Part shown: positions 24,398 through 34,399 of the stretch, in pieces
Position numbering within the stretch: position 1 is the stretch's first letter
Layout of the letters: every line of letters begins with the position of its first letter
Source: Pseudomonas reactans
GTDB lineage: Bacteria > Pseudomonadota > Gammaproteobacteria > Pseudomonadales > Pseudomonadaceae
Direction of reading: 5' to 3'
NCBI RefSeq assembly: GCF_013385825.1
Contig: NZ_JACAPG010000012.1
Coordinates: 368,298-432,297, forward strand
DNA: 64,000 bases
Notes under the pieces: generated by a model
The model's database searches: none
What the model saw: only the letters and a program-made list of their open reading frames with translations
Told to the model about the DNA's origin: nothing
Made by a program: the position numbers and the translations under genes

Positions 24398-25771
24398 TTA
24401 TTGCACCACGCGGTAGCACGGCACATACGCCGCGCCGCCCGGTAACTTCATGCGGTGCTGGGCGACAAAGGCCTGTAGCAGTTCGTCCAGCGGCTTCATG
24501 ATGGCCGGGTCACCGTGGATTTCGTACGGGCCGTTCTGTTCGATCAGACGGATGCCCTTGTCCTTCACGTTGCCCGCCACGATCCCCGAGAACGCACGGC
24601 GCAAGTTGGCCGCCAGTTCATGGGGCGGCAGCGCGTGGCTCAGTTGCAGGCTGGCCATGTTCTCGTGAGTCGGATCGAACGGGCGTTGGAAGCCTTCGTC
24701 GATCTTCAGTAGCCAGTTGAAGTGGAAGGCGTCGTTGCGCTCACGGCGGAATTGTTTCACCGCCTTGAGGCCGACAGTCATCTGACGCGCCACTTCGGCC
24801 GGGTCATCAATGATGATCTGGTAGTGCGCCTGCGCGGCTTCGCCCAGGGTGGCGCCGACAAATGCGTGCAACTGTTGCAGGTACGGCGCGGCGTGTTTTG
24901 GCCCGGTGAGGATGACCGGGAACGGCAGGTCGCGGTTGTCCGGGTGCATCAGGATGCCCAGCAGGTACAGGAACTCTTCGGCCGTGCCAGCACCGCCCGG
25001 AAAGATGATGATGCCGTGGCCGACACGCACGAAGGCTTCCAGGCGTTTTTCGATGTCCGGCAGGATCACCAGCTCGTTGACGATCGGGTTCGGCGCCTCA
25101 GCGGCAATGATGCCTGGCTCGGTCAGGCCCAGGTAACGCCCGCCGGTAATGCGTTGCTTGGCGTGGGAAATGGTCGCGCCTTTCATCGGACCTTTCATCA
25201 CGCCAGGGCCGCAGCCGGTGCACACGTCGAGACTGCGCAGGCCCAGTTCGTGGCCGACTTTCTTGGTGTATTTGTATTCTTCGGTATTGATCGAGTGCCC
25301 GCCCCAGCACACCACGATCTTCGGCTCGACACCGGGGCGCAGCGTACGGGCGTTGCGCAGCAGGTGGAACACGTAGTCGGTGATGCCCTGGGAGTTGCTC
25401 AGGTCGATGCGCTGGCTGTCCAGCTCGTTTTCGGTGTAGACGATGTCACGCAAGGCGCTGAACAGCATTTCGCGGGTGCTGGCGATCATCTCGCCATCGA
25501 CGAAGGCGTCGGCCGGGGCATTCAACAGTTCAAGGCGCACGCCACGGTCTTGCTGGTGGATACGCACTTCAAAGTTTTTGTAGGCGTCGAGGATGGTCTT
25601 GGCGTTGTCGATATGCGCGCCGGTGTTGAGGATCGCCAGGGCGCACTGGCGGAACAGGGTGTAGATGCTGCCGGTACCGGCTTCGCTCAGTTGCTGGACT
25701 TCACGCTGGGACAGGGTTTCGAGGCTGCCCTTGGGGCTGACGGAGGCATTGATGACTTGACGTTGGGGCAT
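24398..25771 (-). CDS. ppnN: Nucleotide 5'-monophosphate nucleosidase (LOG family, PpnN/YgdH)
   Basis: A 457-aa protein with an N-terminal DUF4478-like region, a central LOG domain (VVCWGGHSI, TGCGPGVMKGPMKGA, FPGGAGTAEEFLYLLGIL; the PGG-x-GT-x-x-E motif is intact) and a C-terminal DUF3412 region. It splits nucleoside monophosphates to base plus ribose-5-phosphate and, in E. coli, is controlled by (p)ppGpp. ATG at 25771 is supported by AAGGAA 6 bases upstream. Encoded alone on the minus strand. Confidence 0.92.
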   Translation of the reverse strand: MPQRQVINASVSPKGSLETLSQREVQQLSEAGTGSIYTLFRQCALAILNTGAHIDNAKTILDAYKNFEVRIHQQDRGVRLELLNAPADAFVDGEMIASTREMLFSALRDIVYTENELDSQRIDLSNSQGITDYVFHLLRNARTLRPGVEPKIVVCWGGHSINTEEYKYTKKVGHELGLRSLDVCTGCGPGVMKGPMKGATISHAKQRITGGRYLGLTEPGIIAAEAPNPIVNELVILPDIEKRLEAFVRVGHGIIIFPGGAGTAEEFLYLLGILMHPDNRDLPFPVILTGPKHAAPYLQQLHAFVGATLGEAAQAHYQIIIDDPAEVARQMTVGLKAVKQFRRERNDAFHFNWLLKIDEGFQRPFDPTHENMASLQLSHALPPHELAANLRRAFSGIVAGNVKDKGIRLIEQNGPYEIHGDPAIMKPLDELLQAFVAQHRMKLPGGAAYVPCYRVVQ

Positions 25772-25920
25772 TCTGATTCCTTGAAAGCGCAGCCACCGCC
25801 CCCGTGACGGGCCGCGATGGCTTGAGAATGATGGCGCCGAATTCGGTCGCACGAGACGGATATTTACCTCAGGCGCAAGGCCGAGCGCAAACACTGTCCA
25901 GCACCATCATGCCGCAGAAC

Positions 25921-26745
25921 TCACTGAATCAGCTTCCAGTTTTTGTAGAAAACCCGACGCAGGGTAAAGGCGATCCCGGCAAACCCCGCGATCACGGCGT
26001 TGAGGACCTGTGGCACCGGTGTCGGCCGCACGATATCGATAAACAGGCAGTAACGCTTGGCATCATTTTTGTTGAAAGACGCATGCATCAGCGTGTCATC
26101 AAAAATAAACAGCGGGTCGTCATGCCAGTAATGCTTGTGCTTGCCCACCTGGATATAGACGCCCTCGTGATGGGGCGCCGGTGCCATGTTGTAGAGCACG
26201 CGGAACATCATGCGCAGGGGGCCGAAGTGAAAGGACGTGGAGCGGTTTTCATTGAATACCGACACGCCGATGGTCTTCACGAACGGCAGTTTTTTGCGCA
26301 GTTCCGGGAGGTCGAGCGTGGTCTCGATGGGTTGGCCATACCACTGGAAAAACAACATGCCGCGCTTCTTCTCGGCCATGCGTTCGTCCAGGTAACCGAT
26401 GATTTCGCCCTTGTGGGCCATGGCGTCATCGATCACGTGCTGCAGGTCTGCACGCCAGGCCGGCGGCAGGTCGGCCATGGTGTAGACATGGCGGTTAGGC
26501 GAACTGAACAGGTCGAACAGGGTGTTGAACGGCGCCAGCAGCCAAGTGTTGCGGCCACTGCCGATGAAATATTTCTTGAAAGTGTCACGGTCATACAGGC
26601 CGTTGCGCAGGAAGTCGTAGACTCCGCAGGTCACCACAAGGCCAAGAAATACCGCAGTCGTCAGGGGGATCAGGCAAATAATCAGAAGAACGCCGAGTAC
26701 CCAAGCGACCGACACGGCTTTTTTGCGTAAGGCAGACTTGCTCAT
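25921..26745 (-). CDS. lpxO: Lipid A 2-hydroxylase, aspartyl/asparaginyl beta-hydroxylase family
   Basis: A 274-aa Fe(II)/2-oxoglutarate dioxygenase. Two N-terminal hydrophobic segments (VAWVLGVLLIICLIPLTTAVFLGLVVTCGVYDFL) hold it at the inner membrane. The catalytic region includes FGPLRMMFRVLYNMAPAPHHEGVYIQVGKHKHYWHDDPLFIFDDTLMHASFN and then a later Arg-rich RYCLFIDIVRP. This matches LpxO, which hydroxylates the secondary acyl chain of lipid A. ATG 26745 has GGAG upstream. Confidence 0.9.
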   Translation of the reverse strand: MSKSALRKKAVSVAWVLGVLLIICLIPLTTAVFLGLVVTCGVYDFLRNGLYDRDTFKKYFIGSGRNTWLLAPFNTLFDLFSSPNRHVYTMADLPPAWRADLQHVIDDAMAHKGEIIGYLDERMAEKKRGMLFFQWYGQPIETTLDLPELRKKLPFVKTIGVSVFNENRSTSFHFGPLRMMFRVLYNMAPAPHHEGVYIQVGKHKHYWHDDPLFIFDDTLMHASFNKNDAKRYCLFIDIVRPTPVPQVLNAVIAGFAGIAFTLRRVFYKNWKLIQ

Positions 26746-27053
26746 GAAACTCAGCTCCAGCTGGACGCCATTCGACAGATCCGGATCCGTGGCTGCGAGT
26801 GGGAAAGTTTGAAACATATTGAAACAACTGCGTCATGATAAGGCGTTCGGCGCTGGAGAGGCGTTTTAAATATTGCAAAATTGTGAAGGCTCAACACAGT
26901 TTTTAACCGTATCAGCGCTAAGTGGATTGGATTTTGTAAACAGAAGATTTGCGACTATCGTGACGCTTCGGTTTTTTAGACGTCATAGACCGGTACGATT
27001 GAAGTTGAATGGCCACCACTGGCCTTCGGCACCTTGGAAGAGGCAGAAATTTT

Positions 27054-28247
27054 ATGATCATCAAACCGCGGGTTCGTGGCTTCATCTGTGTGACCGCTCA
27101 CCCTGTTGGCTGTGAAGCGAACGTCAAAGAGCAGATCGACTACGTGACTCAACACGGCGTCATCGAAGGCGGCCCGAAAAAGGTGCTGGTCCTCGGTGCG
27201 TCCACCGGCTACGGTCTGGCCGCGCGTATCAGTGCTGCCTTCGGTTGCGGCGCCGACACCCTGGGCGTGTTTTTTGAGAAAGAAGGCGAAGAAGGCAAGC
27301 TGAGCTCCGCCGGCTGGTACAACAGCGCCGCGTTCGAGAAGTTTGCTGTCGAGAAAGGCCTGTACGCCAAGAGCATCAACGGCGACGCGTTCTCCGACGA
27401 GATCAAGCGCCTGACCATCGAAACCATCAAGAAAGACCTGGGCAAGATCGACCTGGTCGTCTACAGCCTGGCCGCGCCACGCCGTACCGACCCGCAAGGC
27501 GTGGTGCACAACTCCACCCTCAAGCCGATCGGCAAGGCCGTGACCCTGCGCGGTATCAACACCGACAAGGGCGTTGTGGTCGACACCACGCTGGAACCTG
27601 CGACCCAGGAAGAAATCGACGGCACCGTCAAAGTGATGGGCGGCGAAGACTGGCAGCTGTGGATCGACGCCCTGCGTGACGCCGACGTGCTGGCCGAAGG
27701 CGCCAAGACCACTGCGTTCACCTACCTTGGTGAGAAGCTGACCCAGGATATCTACTGGAACGGCTCCATCGGCGAAGCCAAGAAAGACCTCGACAAGAAA
27801 GTCCTGACCCTGCGCGACAACCTCGCTGCACTCAAGGGCGATGCCCGTGTGTCGGTGCTCAAGGCCGTGGTCACCCAGGCGAGCTCGGCCATCCCGATCA
27901 TGCCGCTGTACCTGTCGCTGCTGTTCAAAGTGATGAAAGAGCAGGGCACCCACGAAGGTTGCATCGAGCAGGTCTACGGCCTGTTCAAGGACAGCCTGTA
28001 CGGCAGCCAGCCGAAACTCGACGCCGATGGCCGCCTGCGTGCCGACCTGGCCGAGCTGGAGCCGAAGGTCCAGGACGCCGTGGCAGCTCTGTGGAACCAG
28101 GTCACCGACGACAACGTCAACGAGATCAGCGATTTCGCCGGCTACAAGGCTGAATTCCTGCGTCTGTTCGGCTTTGAAATCGACGGCGTGGACTATGACG
28201 CTGACGTGAACCCGACCGTGAAGATCAACGGCCTGATCCAGGCATAA
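27054..28247 (+). CDS. fabV: Enoyl-ACP/trans-2-enoyl-CoA reductase FabV
   Basis: A 397-aa NADH-dependent enoyl reductase that completes the fatty-acid elongation cycle and, in pseudomonads, gives triclosan tolerance. Marks: [22 protein letters not shown] loop [26 protein letters not shown] and [27 protein letters not shown] (catalytic Tyr and Lys). GGAAGAGG-like ribosome-binding sequence is upstream. Followed by a terminator. Confidence 0.96.
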   Translation: MIIKPRVRGFICVTAHPVGCEANVKEQIDYVTQHGVIEGGPKKVLVLGASTGYGLAARISAAFGCGADTLGVFFEKEGEEGKLSSAGWYNSAAFEKFAVEKGLYAKSINGDAFSDEIKRLTIETIKKDLGKIDLVVYSLAAPRRTDPQGVVHNSTLKPIGKAVTLRGINTDKGVVVDTTLEPATQEEIDGTVKVMGGEDWQLWIDALRDADVLAEGAKTTAFTYLGEKLTQDIYWNGSIGEAKKDLDKKVLTLRDNLAALKGDARVSVLKAVVTQASSAIPIMPLYLSLLFKVMKEQGTHEGCIEQVYGLFKDSLYGSQPKLDADGRLRADLAELEPKVQDAVAALWNQVTDDNVNEISDFAGYKAEFLRLFGFEIDGVDYDADVNPTVKINGLIQA

Positions 28248-28262
28248 ACGATCCGGTTTGAG

Positions 28263-28288
28263 AAAACGGCCCTTCGGGGCCGTTTTTT
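28263..28288 (+). terminator. Intrinsic terminator of fabV
   Basis: AAAACGGCCC-TTCG-GGGCCGTTTT with a run of six Ts, 16 bp after the stop. Confidence 0.95.
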
Positions 28289-28402
28289 ATGGCCTGCAAA
28301 AAAGGCTGCTCCCAGAACCCTCCTACACATTTTTGAGCAGCGCCTGATCCCTCCGATATGCCAGACTCCGTGCGCTATCAACGCGTACTAACGGAGGATC
28401 TA

Positions 28403-29026
28403 ATGACGATTCGTGCAGTGGTTTTTGATTTCGGCGGTGTCCTGTTCGATTGGAGCCCGCAGCACCTATACCGCAAGCTGATTGCCGACGATCACGAGCG
28501 GCAATGGTTTCTCGACAACATCTGCACCCAGGCCTGGAACACCGAGCAGGACGCCGGTCGCTCCCTGGCCGACGGCACCCTCAGCCTGATCAAGCAGCAC
28601 CCAGACCATGAGCACTTGATCCAGGCCTATTACGACCGCTGGCACGAAATGCTGCGTGGTCCGCTACCGGAAGGCGTGGCGATTCTCGAGGCGCTGCACC
28701 AGGTCGATATGCCGCTGTTCGGGCTCACCAACTGGTCAGCTGAGACATTCCCTTATGCGCGGGCCAACTACCCGTTCCTCCAGCGTTTTCGCAATATTGT
28801 GGTGTCCGGCGAGCTGAAATTGATCAAGCCCGACGCCGCCATCTACAACGCCAGCCTAAACCAGGTTCGGGCGCACCTGCCGGATATCCAGCCGACGGAA
28901 GTGGTATTTATCGATGATGTGGCCGGCAATATCGAAGCGGCCATCGCCCTCGGCTGGCAGGGGATCCACCATGTGTCTGCCGAGCGCACTGCCGCGCAAT
29001 TGAGAGCGTTGGGTGTGGGCTTCTAG
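28403..29026 (+). CDS. HAD family hydrolase (2-haloacid-dehalogenase-like phosphatase)
   Basis: A 207-aa HAD-superfamily enzyme. Motif I is VVFDFGGVLFDW, motif II LTNWS, motif III lysine in LKLIKPDAAIY, and motif IV VVFIDDVAGNIEAA. The DFGGVLFDW form is typical of YihX-like sugar phosphate phosphatases. GGAGGA precedes the ATG at 28403. The stop overlaps the convergent LysR gene by 4 bp. Confidence 0.9.
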   Translation: MTIRAVVFDFGGVLFDWSPQHLYRKLIADDHERQWFLDNICTQAWNTEQDAGRSLADGTLSLIKQHPDHEHLIQAYYDRWHEMLRGPLPEGVAILEALHQVDMPLFGLTNWSAETFPYARANYPFLQRFRNIVVSGELKLIKPDAAIYNASLNQVRAHLPDIQPTEVVFIDDVAGNIEAAIALGWQGIHHVSAERTAAQLRALGVGF

Positions 29027-29928
29027 CGCGCCCACTTTTCCATCGCGAAATCCACGAAGGCGCGCAGTTTGGGCAGCCGATAACGGTCTTGGCCGTAGAG
29101 CAGGTGCATGGGGCGGCTGGGCAGTCGATAGGTGGTGAGCAAGGCCACGAGCTTGCCGCTTTCCAGGTCCGGTTGTACCAGGGCATCGGCCAGCATGATG
29201 ATGCCCATGCCGTTGACGGCCGCCTGGCGCAAGCCTTGCGAGCTGTTGATGGTCAATGAGCCGGAGACCGGTACCTCCACCTCGCCGTCCTCGCCTGTCA
29301 TGCGCCACAGTTTGTCGGCGTCGCGCCAGTTGTCACTCGCTGGGTAGGCGAACGCCAGGCAGTCGTGCTGTTGCAGGTCATCGGGTGTTTGCGGCGTGCC
29401 CCGTCGCGCCAGGTATTCAGGTGAGGCGCAGAGGGTGAGGGTGTAGTCCTGCATTGGCCTGGCGATCAGGCTGGACGTTTCCAGCTCGCCGAGACGGATC
29501 GCCACGTCAAAGCCACTGTCGACCAGATCCATCCGCTCATTGCTCAATACCACGTACAGGTTGATCAGCGGGTAGCGTTGGGAAAATTCACTCAAGGCGG
29601 GTGTAAGGCGTTCGGTGCCGAACACGGGAGGCGCGGTGATGCGCAGATTTCCTTTGGGAACATCGCTGTGAGCTTGTTCGGCGAGTTGCTCTGAGTCGGC
29701 CACCAGCCCCAGCACTTCCAGGCAACGCTGGTAATACTGCCCGCCAAATTCCGTGAGGCTCTGTTTGCGCGTGGTGCGTTTGAGCAGGCTGACGCCGAGT
29801 CGCTGCTCCAAGGCACGCAGGTGATTGCCAACCATAGTGGTCGACATGCCGCAGGCCTGGGCTGCCGCTGTCATGCTGCCGGTCTCGACCACTTTCACGT
29901 ACACCGACATTGCCTGGAACAGGTCCAT
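29023..29928 (-). CDS. LysR family transcriptional regulator
   Basis: A 301-aa protein. Helix-turn-helix MDLFQAMSVYVKVVETGSMTAAAQACGMSTTMVGNHLRALEQRLGVSLLKRTTRKQSLT, then an effector domain of the CrgA/DhcR-like group (VPKGNLRITAPPVFGTERLTPAL). It is divergent from the aminotransferase gene by about 100 bp, so it may control it, though this group also regulates unlinked genes. Confidence 0.9.
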   Translation of the reverse strand: MDLFQAMSVYVKVVETGSMTAAAQACGMSTTMVGNHLRALEQRLGVSLLKRTTRKQSLTEFGGQYYQRCLEVLGLVADSEQLAEQAHSDVPKGNLRITAPPVFGTERLTPALSEFSQRYPLINLYVVLSNERMDLVDSGFDVAIRLGELETSSLIARPMQDYTLTLCASPEYLARRGTPQTPDDLQQHDCLAFAYPASDNWRDADKLWRMTGEDGEVEVPVSGSLTINSSQGLRQAAVNGMGIIMLADALVQPDLESGKLVALLTTYRLPSRPMHLLYGQDRYRLPKLRAFVDFAMEKWAR

Positions 29929-30030
29929 TATCAAGCCTTGATTTAAAGTCATTGCAGGAATGTGCAGTTTATCCAGCTCAGGTGGCTAACGATACTGCAG
30001 CCATCACTACGATGCACTGGAGACCGCACC

Positions 30031-31200
30031 ATGACCGCCGCCTGCCTGATGACCACTTACCAACCCTTGGCCCTGAGCTTCACGCGCGGCCTGGGCACGC
30101 GACTCTGGGATCAGCAGGGCCGCGAATACCTGGACGCAGTCGCCGGCGTGGCGGTGACCAATGTCGGTCACTCGCACCCTAGGTTGGTAGCGGCCATCAG
30201 CGAGCAAGCCGGACTATTAATGCACACCTCCAACCTCTACAGCATCGACTGGCAACAACAGTTGGCCCGGCGCCTCACCCAGCTATCCGGGCTGGACCGC
30301 GCCTTCTTCAACAATTCCGGCGCCGAGGCCAACGAAACAGCGCTCAAGCTGGCACGCCTGCATGGCTGGAAAAAGGGCATCGAAGAGCCGTTGGTGGTGG
30401 TGATGGAGAACGCCTTTCATGGCCGTACCCTCGGCACCATGGCCGCAAGCGATGGCCCCTCGGTGCGCCTGGGCTTCCAGCGGCTGCCGGGGGATTTTCT
30501 CAAGGTGCGGTTTGGCGATCTGGCGGCGCTGGAAGCGATTACCACGGCATTTGGCCCGCGCATCGCTGCGGTGCTGTTGGAGCCGATTCAGGGTGAAAGT
30601 GGCGTATTGCCGGCGCCGCCGGGTTACCTGCAAGCCCTGCGCGAGCACTGCACAGGTCATGGCTGGCTGATGATGCTGGACGAAATCCAGACCGGTATCG
30701 GCCGCACTGGCACCTGGTTCGCCTTCCAGCATGAAGGCATCGTCCCGGACGTGATGACCCTGGCCAAGGGCCTGGGCAATGGTGTACCCATCGGCGCGTG
30801 CCTGGCCCGGTCTGCCGTGGCGCAGTTGTTTACGCCGGGCAGTCACGGCAGCACGTTCGGCGGCAATCCGTTGGCGTGCCGGGTTGGCTGCACGGTGCTG
30901 GACATCATCGAAGAACAAGGTTTGCTGCAGAACGCCGCGCAACAGGGCGAACGCTTGCTGGCGCGGTTGCGCGTGGCGTTGAGTGAGCATCCGCAGGTTG
31001 TGGCGATTCGTGGTCAGGGGCTGATGATCGGCATCGAGTTGGCCAGCCCTTACCGGGACCTGGCCCAGCGCGCCGCCCAGGAGCACAGCCTGCTGATCAA
31101 TGTGACGCGGGGCAAAATCATTCGCCTGCTGCCGCCGCTGACTCTGGATACCAAGGAGGTCGAGATGATCGTGCGGGCCATTACTCGGTTGCTGGCGTAG
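30031..31200 (+). CDS. argD: Class III aminotransferase, acetylornithine aminotransferase-like
   Basis: A 389-aa PLP enzyme. Marks: [36 protein letters not shown], the aspartate [15 protein letters not shown], the Schiff-base lysine [15 protein letters not shown] and [13 protein letters not shown]. It matches the ArgD/AstC group that interconverts N-acetylornithine and its semialdehyde. Pseudomonads have several paralogues and this copy is not in an arg operon, so a catabolic or alternative role is possible. ATG at 30031 has TGGAG upstream. Confidence 0.82.
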   Translation: MTAACLMTTYQPLALSFTRGLGTRLWDQQGREYLDAVAGVAVTNVGHSHPRLVAAISEQAGLLMHTSNLYSIDWQQQLARRLTQLSGLDRAFFNNSGAEANETALKLARLHGWKKGIEEPLVVVMENAFHGRTLGTMAASDGPSVRLGFQRLPGDFLKVRFGDLAALEAITTAFGPRIAAVLLEPIQGESGVLPAPPGYLQALREHCTGHGWLMMLDEIQTGIGRTGTWFAFQHEGIVPDVMTLAKGLGNGVPIGACLARSAVAQLFTPGSHGSTFGGNPLACRVGCTVLDIIEEQGLLQNAAQQGERLLARLRVALSEHPQVVAIRGQGLMIGIELASPYRDLAQRAAQEHSLLINVTRGKIIRLLPPLTLDTKEVEMIVRAITRLLA

Positions 31201-32104
31201 GCCCGTTGAGCCATTCCTGATTCAGCGTTTCGGTGTCGCCCAGGTATTCCAACAACCACGCCATGGCCGGGGACAGCTTGTTCTGCGCCCAGGCCACACA
31301 CGACGGGCTGGCCGGAAACGGCCGGCTCAATTGCAGTGCCACCAATTCACCGCGCTCGATCCACGGCAACACCTGATGCGCTGGCGCCATGCCGACGCAC
31401 AGACCGTCGCGCAGGCAGTCGATGGCAGAAGCCCAATTTGGCACCACCAGGCGTCGCTGGTTATCCAGGGTCCAAGTGTCACGCTTGGGCAGGTTGCGCG
31501 AGGTGTCGGTCATGCACAAGGAAGCGTAGGGACGTAGTTGATCGTCGCTCAACAGCCCTTGTACGCCGGCCAGAGGGTGCCGCGCGCTGACGACGCACAG
31601 CCAGTTCAACAAGCCCATGTCGCGAAAGGTGAAGTGACTGGCCACCGGCACCGCGCTGGTGGCACCGATCACAATGTCGGTGCGTTCATCTGCCAGGGCA
31701 TCCCACACGCCGTTGTACACCTCGTACTCCAGCAACAGCTCGACTTCGGGAAACTGTCGGTAGAAGTCCAAGACCAACTGTCGGCAGCGCTGGGGTTTGA
31801 CGATGGAATCCACTGCGACCTTCAACTGACCGCTCCAGCCATTGGCGACTTGCTGGCACAGGCGTCGGGTGCCAAGCATTTTCTTCATCACGCCACGGGC
31901 TTCGTCGATAAACAGGCGGCCGGCGGGCGTCAGCTCCACATCCCGGTGGCGTCGCACGAACAGTGGCACCGCCAGCCATTCTTCCAGCTGCCGCACGGTA
32001 TAACTGACGGCCGACGGCACCCGGTGCAGCTCCTGGGCGGCGGCGCTGAAGCTACCATGGCGCGCCACGGCATCGACCACATCCAGGGAATATTCTGACC
32101 ACAT
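31181..32104 (-). CDS. punR: LysR regulator of purine transport, PunR-like
   Basis: A 307-aa LysR protein. The N-terminus [49 protein letters not shown] is nearly identical to E. coli PunR (YdhB), as is [16 protein letters not shown] at the C-terminus. In E. coli it activates the divergent punC gene in response to purines, and here too a PunC-like gene is divergent (122 bp apart). Its end overlaps the convergent aminotransferase end by 20 bp. Confidence 0.88.
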   Translation of the reverse strand: MWSEYSLDVVDAVARHGSFSAAAQELHRVPSAVSYTVRQLEEWLAVPLFVRRHRDVELTPAGRLFIDEARGVMKKMLGTRRLCQQVANGWSGQLKVAVDSIVKPQRCRQLVLDFYRQFPEVELLLEYEVYNGVWDALADERTDIVIGATSAVPVASHFTFRDMGLLNWLCVVSARHPLAGVQGLLSDDQLRPYASLCMTDTSRNLPKRDTWTLDNQRRLVVPNWASAIDCLRDGLCVGMAPAHQVLPWIERGELVALQLSRPFPASPSCVAWAQNKLSPAMAWLLEYLGDTETLNQEWLNGPTPATE

Positions 32105-32226
32105 GGCGGCTGCCTTCAAATTTATTGATAAGAGTGTCCAATTATTATCGCTTCACAGAGAAACTGTCAGCCTCATAATGGGCGCCAGTCAGCAAATAGT
32201 TTGATGGCAGGATTAACAAGGCTTCA

Positions 32227-33411
32227 ATGAAAAATTCTTTTGGTTTCACTTGGTATCTGGCGGGGCTGAGCATGCTCGGTTACCTCGCCATGGACATGTA
32301 CTTGCCGGCATTCGGCGCCATGGGCGAACAGTTGCAGATTGGCGCAGGCGCGGTGGGTGCCAGCTTGAGTATTTTCCTCGCCGGCTTTGCGGTGGGGCAG
32401 TTGTTGTGGGGGCCGTTGTCCGACCGCCTGGGACGCAAGCCCGTCCTGCTCGCTGGCCTGAGCCTGTTTGTGCTGGGTTGCGCAGGGATGTTCTGGGTCG
32501 AGACCGCGCCGCAATTGCTGGCGCTGCGTTTTGTCCAAGCGATTGGCGTATGTTCCGCCGCCGTCAGTTGGCAGGCGTTGGTGATCGACCGATACCCCGC
32601 CGACAAGGCTCATCGCGTGTTCGCCAGCATCATGCCGCTGATGTCGTTGTCGCCTGCGTTGGCGCCGCTGTTGGGCGCGATGGTGCTGAATCACTTGGGT
32701 TGGCAGGCGATCTTCGGCGTACTGCTGGGTGTCTCATTGCTGTTGCTGCTACCGACGTTGTTCTTGCGCACCGTGGCGAAACATCAGGCAGAAAAGAGCG
32801 AACGTTCGCGCCTCGGTTATGGGCAGTTACTGACCTCTCGCGTGTTTACCGGCAACGTCATGATCTTCGCCGCCTGCTCGGCCAGCTTCTTCGCCTGGCT
32901 GACCGCTTCGCCCTTCATCCTGGGCGACATGGGCTACAGCCCGAATGACATTGGCCTGAGTTACGTATTGCCGACATTGGCGTTTTTGGTCGGTGGCTAT
33001 AGTTGCCGCAGCGCGTTGCAGCACTTCCAGGGCAAGACCTTGTTGCCCTGGTTGCTGCTGGCGTATTGCATCAGCATGGTGGCGTTGTACCTGGTTGCCA
33101 CGCTGACGGTGCCGACCCTCACCACCTTGCTGATTCCGTTCTGCCTGATGGCGCTGGTCAACGGTGCCAGTTACCCCATCGTCGTGGCGAATGCGCTGAT
33201 GCCGTTTGCGGAAAATTCCGGCAAGGCGGCGGCATTGCAAAACACTCTGCAACTAGGCCTTTGTTTCCTCAGCAGCCTGCTGGTGTCGTCGTTGATCGAC
33301 CAGCCGCTGCTGATCACCGTAATCGTGATGCTGGCGACCGCGCCACTGGCGGTGTTGGGTTACTGGCTGGCGCGGCCGAAAGCCGGTGATTCGGAGCTGG
33401 CGACTGCCTAG
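32227..33411 (+). CDS. punC: MFS purine nucleoside transporter, PunC-like
   Basis: A 394-aa MFS protein of the Bcr/CflA-like group (12 helices). Marks: [38 protein letters not shown] and [24 protein letters not shown]. It matches E. coli PunC (YdhC). Location next to PunR strengthens the assignment. Its stop overlaps the end of a Tsx-like channel gene by 4 bp. Confidence 0.85.
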   Translation: MKNSFGFTWYLAGLSMLGYLAMDMYLPAFGAMGEQLQIGAGAVGASLSIFLAGFAVGQLLWGPLSDRLGRKPVLLAGLSLFVLGCAGMFWVETAPQLLALRFVQAIGVCSAAVSWQALVIDRYPADKAHRVFASIMPLMSLSPALAPLLGAMVLNHLGWQAIFGVLLGVSLLLLLPTLFLRTVAKHQAEKSERSRLGYGQLLTSRVFTGNVMIFAACSASFFAWLTASPFILGDMGYSPNDIGLSYVLPTLAFLVGGYSCRSALQHFQGKTLLPWLLLAYCISMVALYLVATLTVPTLTTLLIPFCLMALVNGASYPIVVANALMPFAENSGKAAALQNTLQLGLCFLSSLLVSSLIDQPLLITVIVMLATAPLAVLGYWLARPKAGDSELATA

Positions 33412-34241
33412 AACGTTACTTCCAGGTTCACCGTCGGCGTCGATGTGCGGCTACCCCGGCCGCCGTCCACGCCGAACTTGTTATGCCAATACTCGTAACC
33501 CACCCCCAGGTACAGGTTTGGCTTGACGCTTTTACCCGGCCGCACCGCCACCATCAGCGCGGTGCGCATCAGGGCCTCCGGCGCAGTATCGCGGCCATGG
33601 TAGTCCTCGCCTTTTTCCCCGACGTAATTGATGAAACCCTGGAATTTCGCCGCATGGTTGGCGATTTCGAAGGGGCGCATCCACGTGAGGTTGAGCATGT
33701 AGGTGTCGTCAAACGTGTGGTTCGACTCCTTCGCGCCGGGGATGCCGGTGTGGTTCCTTTCCTTGTAGTACATCAGGCTCAGATCCAACACGCCGACGGT
33801 GTTGAACTTCAACGTCGGGCCGATCACCAGTGCGCGTTTCTTGGCTGAGGCGAAGTTGTTGTTACGGTTGGCGTCAAACCCCAGGGTCAGCGCGTAATCT
33901 TTCACCAGTCCGGTGCCCAGCGGCACATCGAATACCCGCGATGCGTACAGCTGATGGCGATATACCGCGTACACCTCACTCCCACCATGATCAGTGCCCT
34001 TGCGTGGGTCACGGCTGTCGGACAGGAACACATCGAGGTTGAGGAAGTTGCTGCCGTACTGGTAGCCGCTGGCGTGGGTGAAGCTGTAGATGCGCTTGCT
34101 GAATTCATCGGGGTTATTCGGATTGGTGAACTGCTGGCCGTAGCGAAATCCTACGCTGTTGTTCATCCATTCCACTGCGACGGCCTCCCCGCCGCCGAGC
34201 AGAGTGAGTGCGACGGTTGCGCCCTGTAGTGCCTTTTTCAT
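33408..34241 (-). CDS. Outer-membrane nucleoside channel, Tsx/OmpK-like
   Basis: A 277-aa predicted beta-barrel with signal peptide ([22 protein letters not shown]). Alternating aromatic strands ([32 protein letters not shown]) and a final strand PTVNLEVTF ending in Phe are outer-membrane barrel marks; the opening resembles Tsx-type channels. Convergent to punC and divergent from a nucleobase permease, so nucleoside uptake is a reasonable role. ATG at 34241 with AAGGA upstream. Confidence 0.82.
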   Translation of the reverse strand: MKKALQGATVALTLLGGGEAVAVEWMNNSVGFRYGQQFTNPNNPDEFSKRIYSFTHASGYQYGSNFLNLDVFLSDSRDPRKGTDHGGSEVYAVYRHQLYASRVFDVPLGTGLVKDYALTLGFDANRNNNFASAKKRALVIGPTLKFNTVGVLDLSLMYYKERNHTGIPGAKESNHTFDDTYMLNLTWMRPFEIANHAAKFQGFINYVGEKGEDYHGRDTAPEALMRTALMVAVRPGKSVKPNLYLGVGYEYWHNKFGVDGGRGSRTSTPTVNLEVTF

Positions 34242-34399
34242 TGTTCTGGGTCCTTTGGCGTTCTGGCTCATCACGGCCGGATTGTTTTTGTAACGCCGAT
34301 GGAGGGTAACTTGTTCGATTGATTGTATACAACTCTATGGACATCCAGTCCAAACATTGCATACAGTGGCCGCACAACAAAAACAGAGAACCCCTCACC

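Noticed and set aside
30031..31200. argD as the biosynthetic acetylornithine aminotransferase
   Set aside because: Not fully rejected, but isolated position and paralogy in pseudomonads make a strict biosynthetic assignment unsafe.
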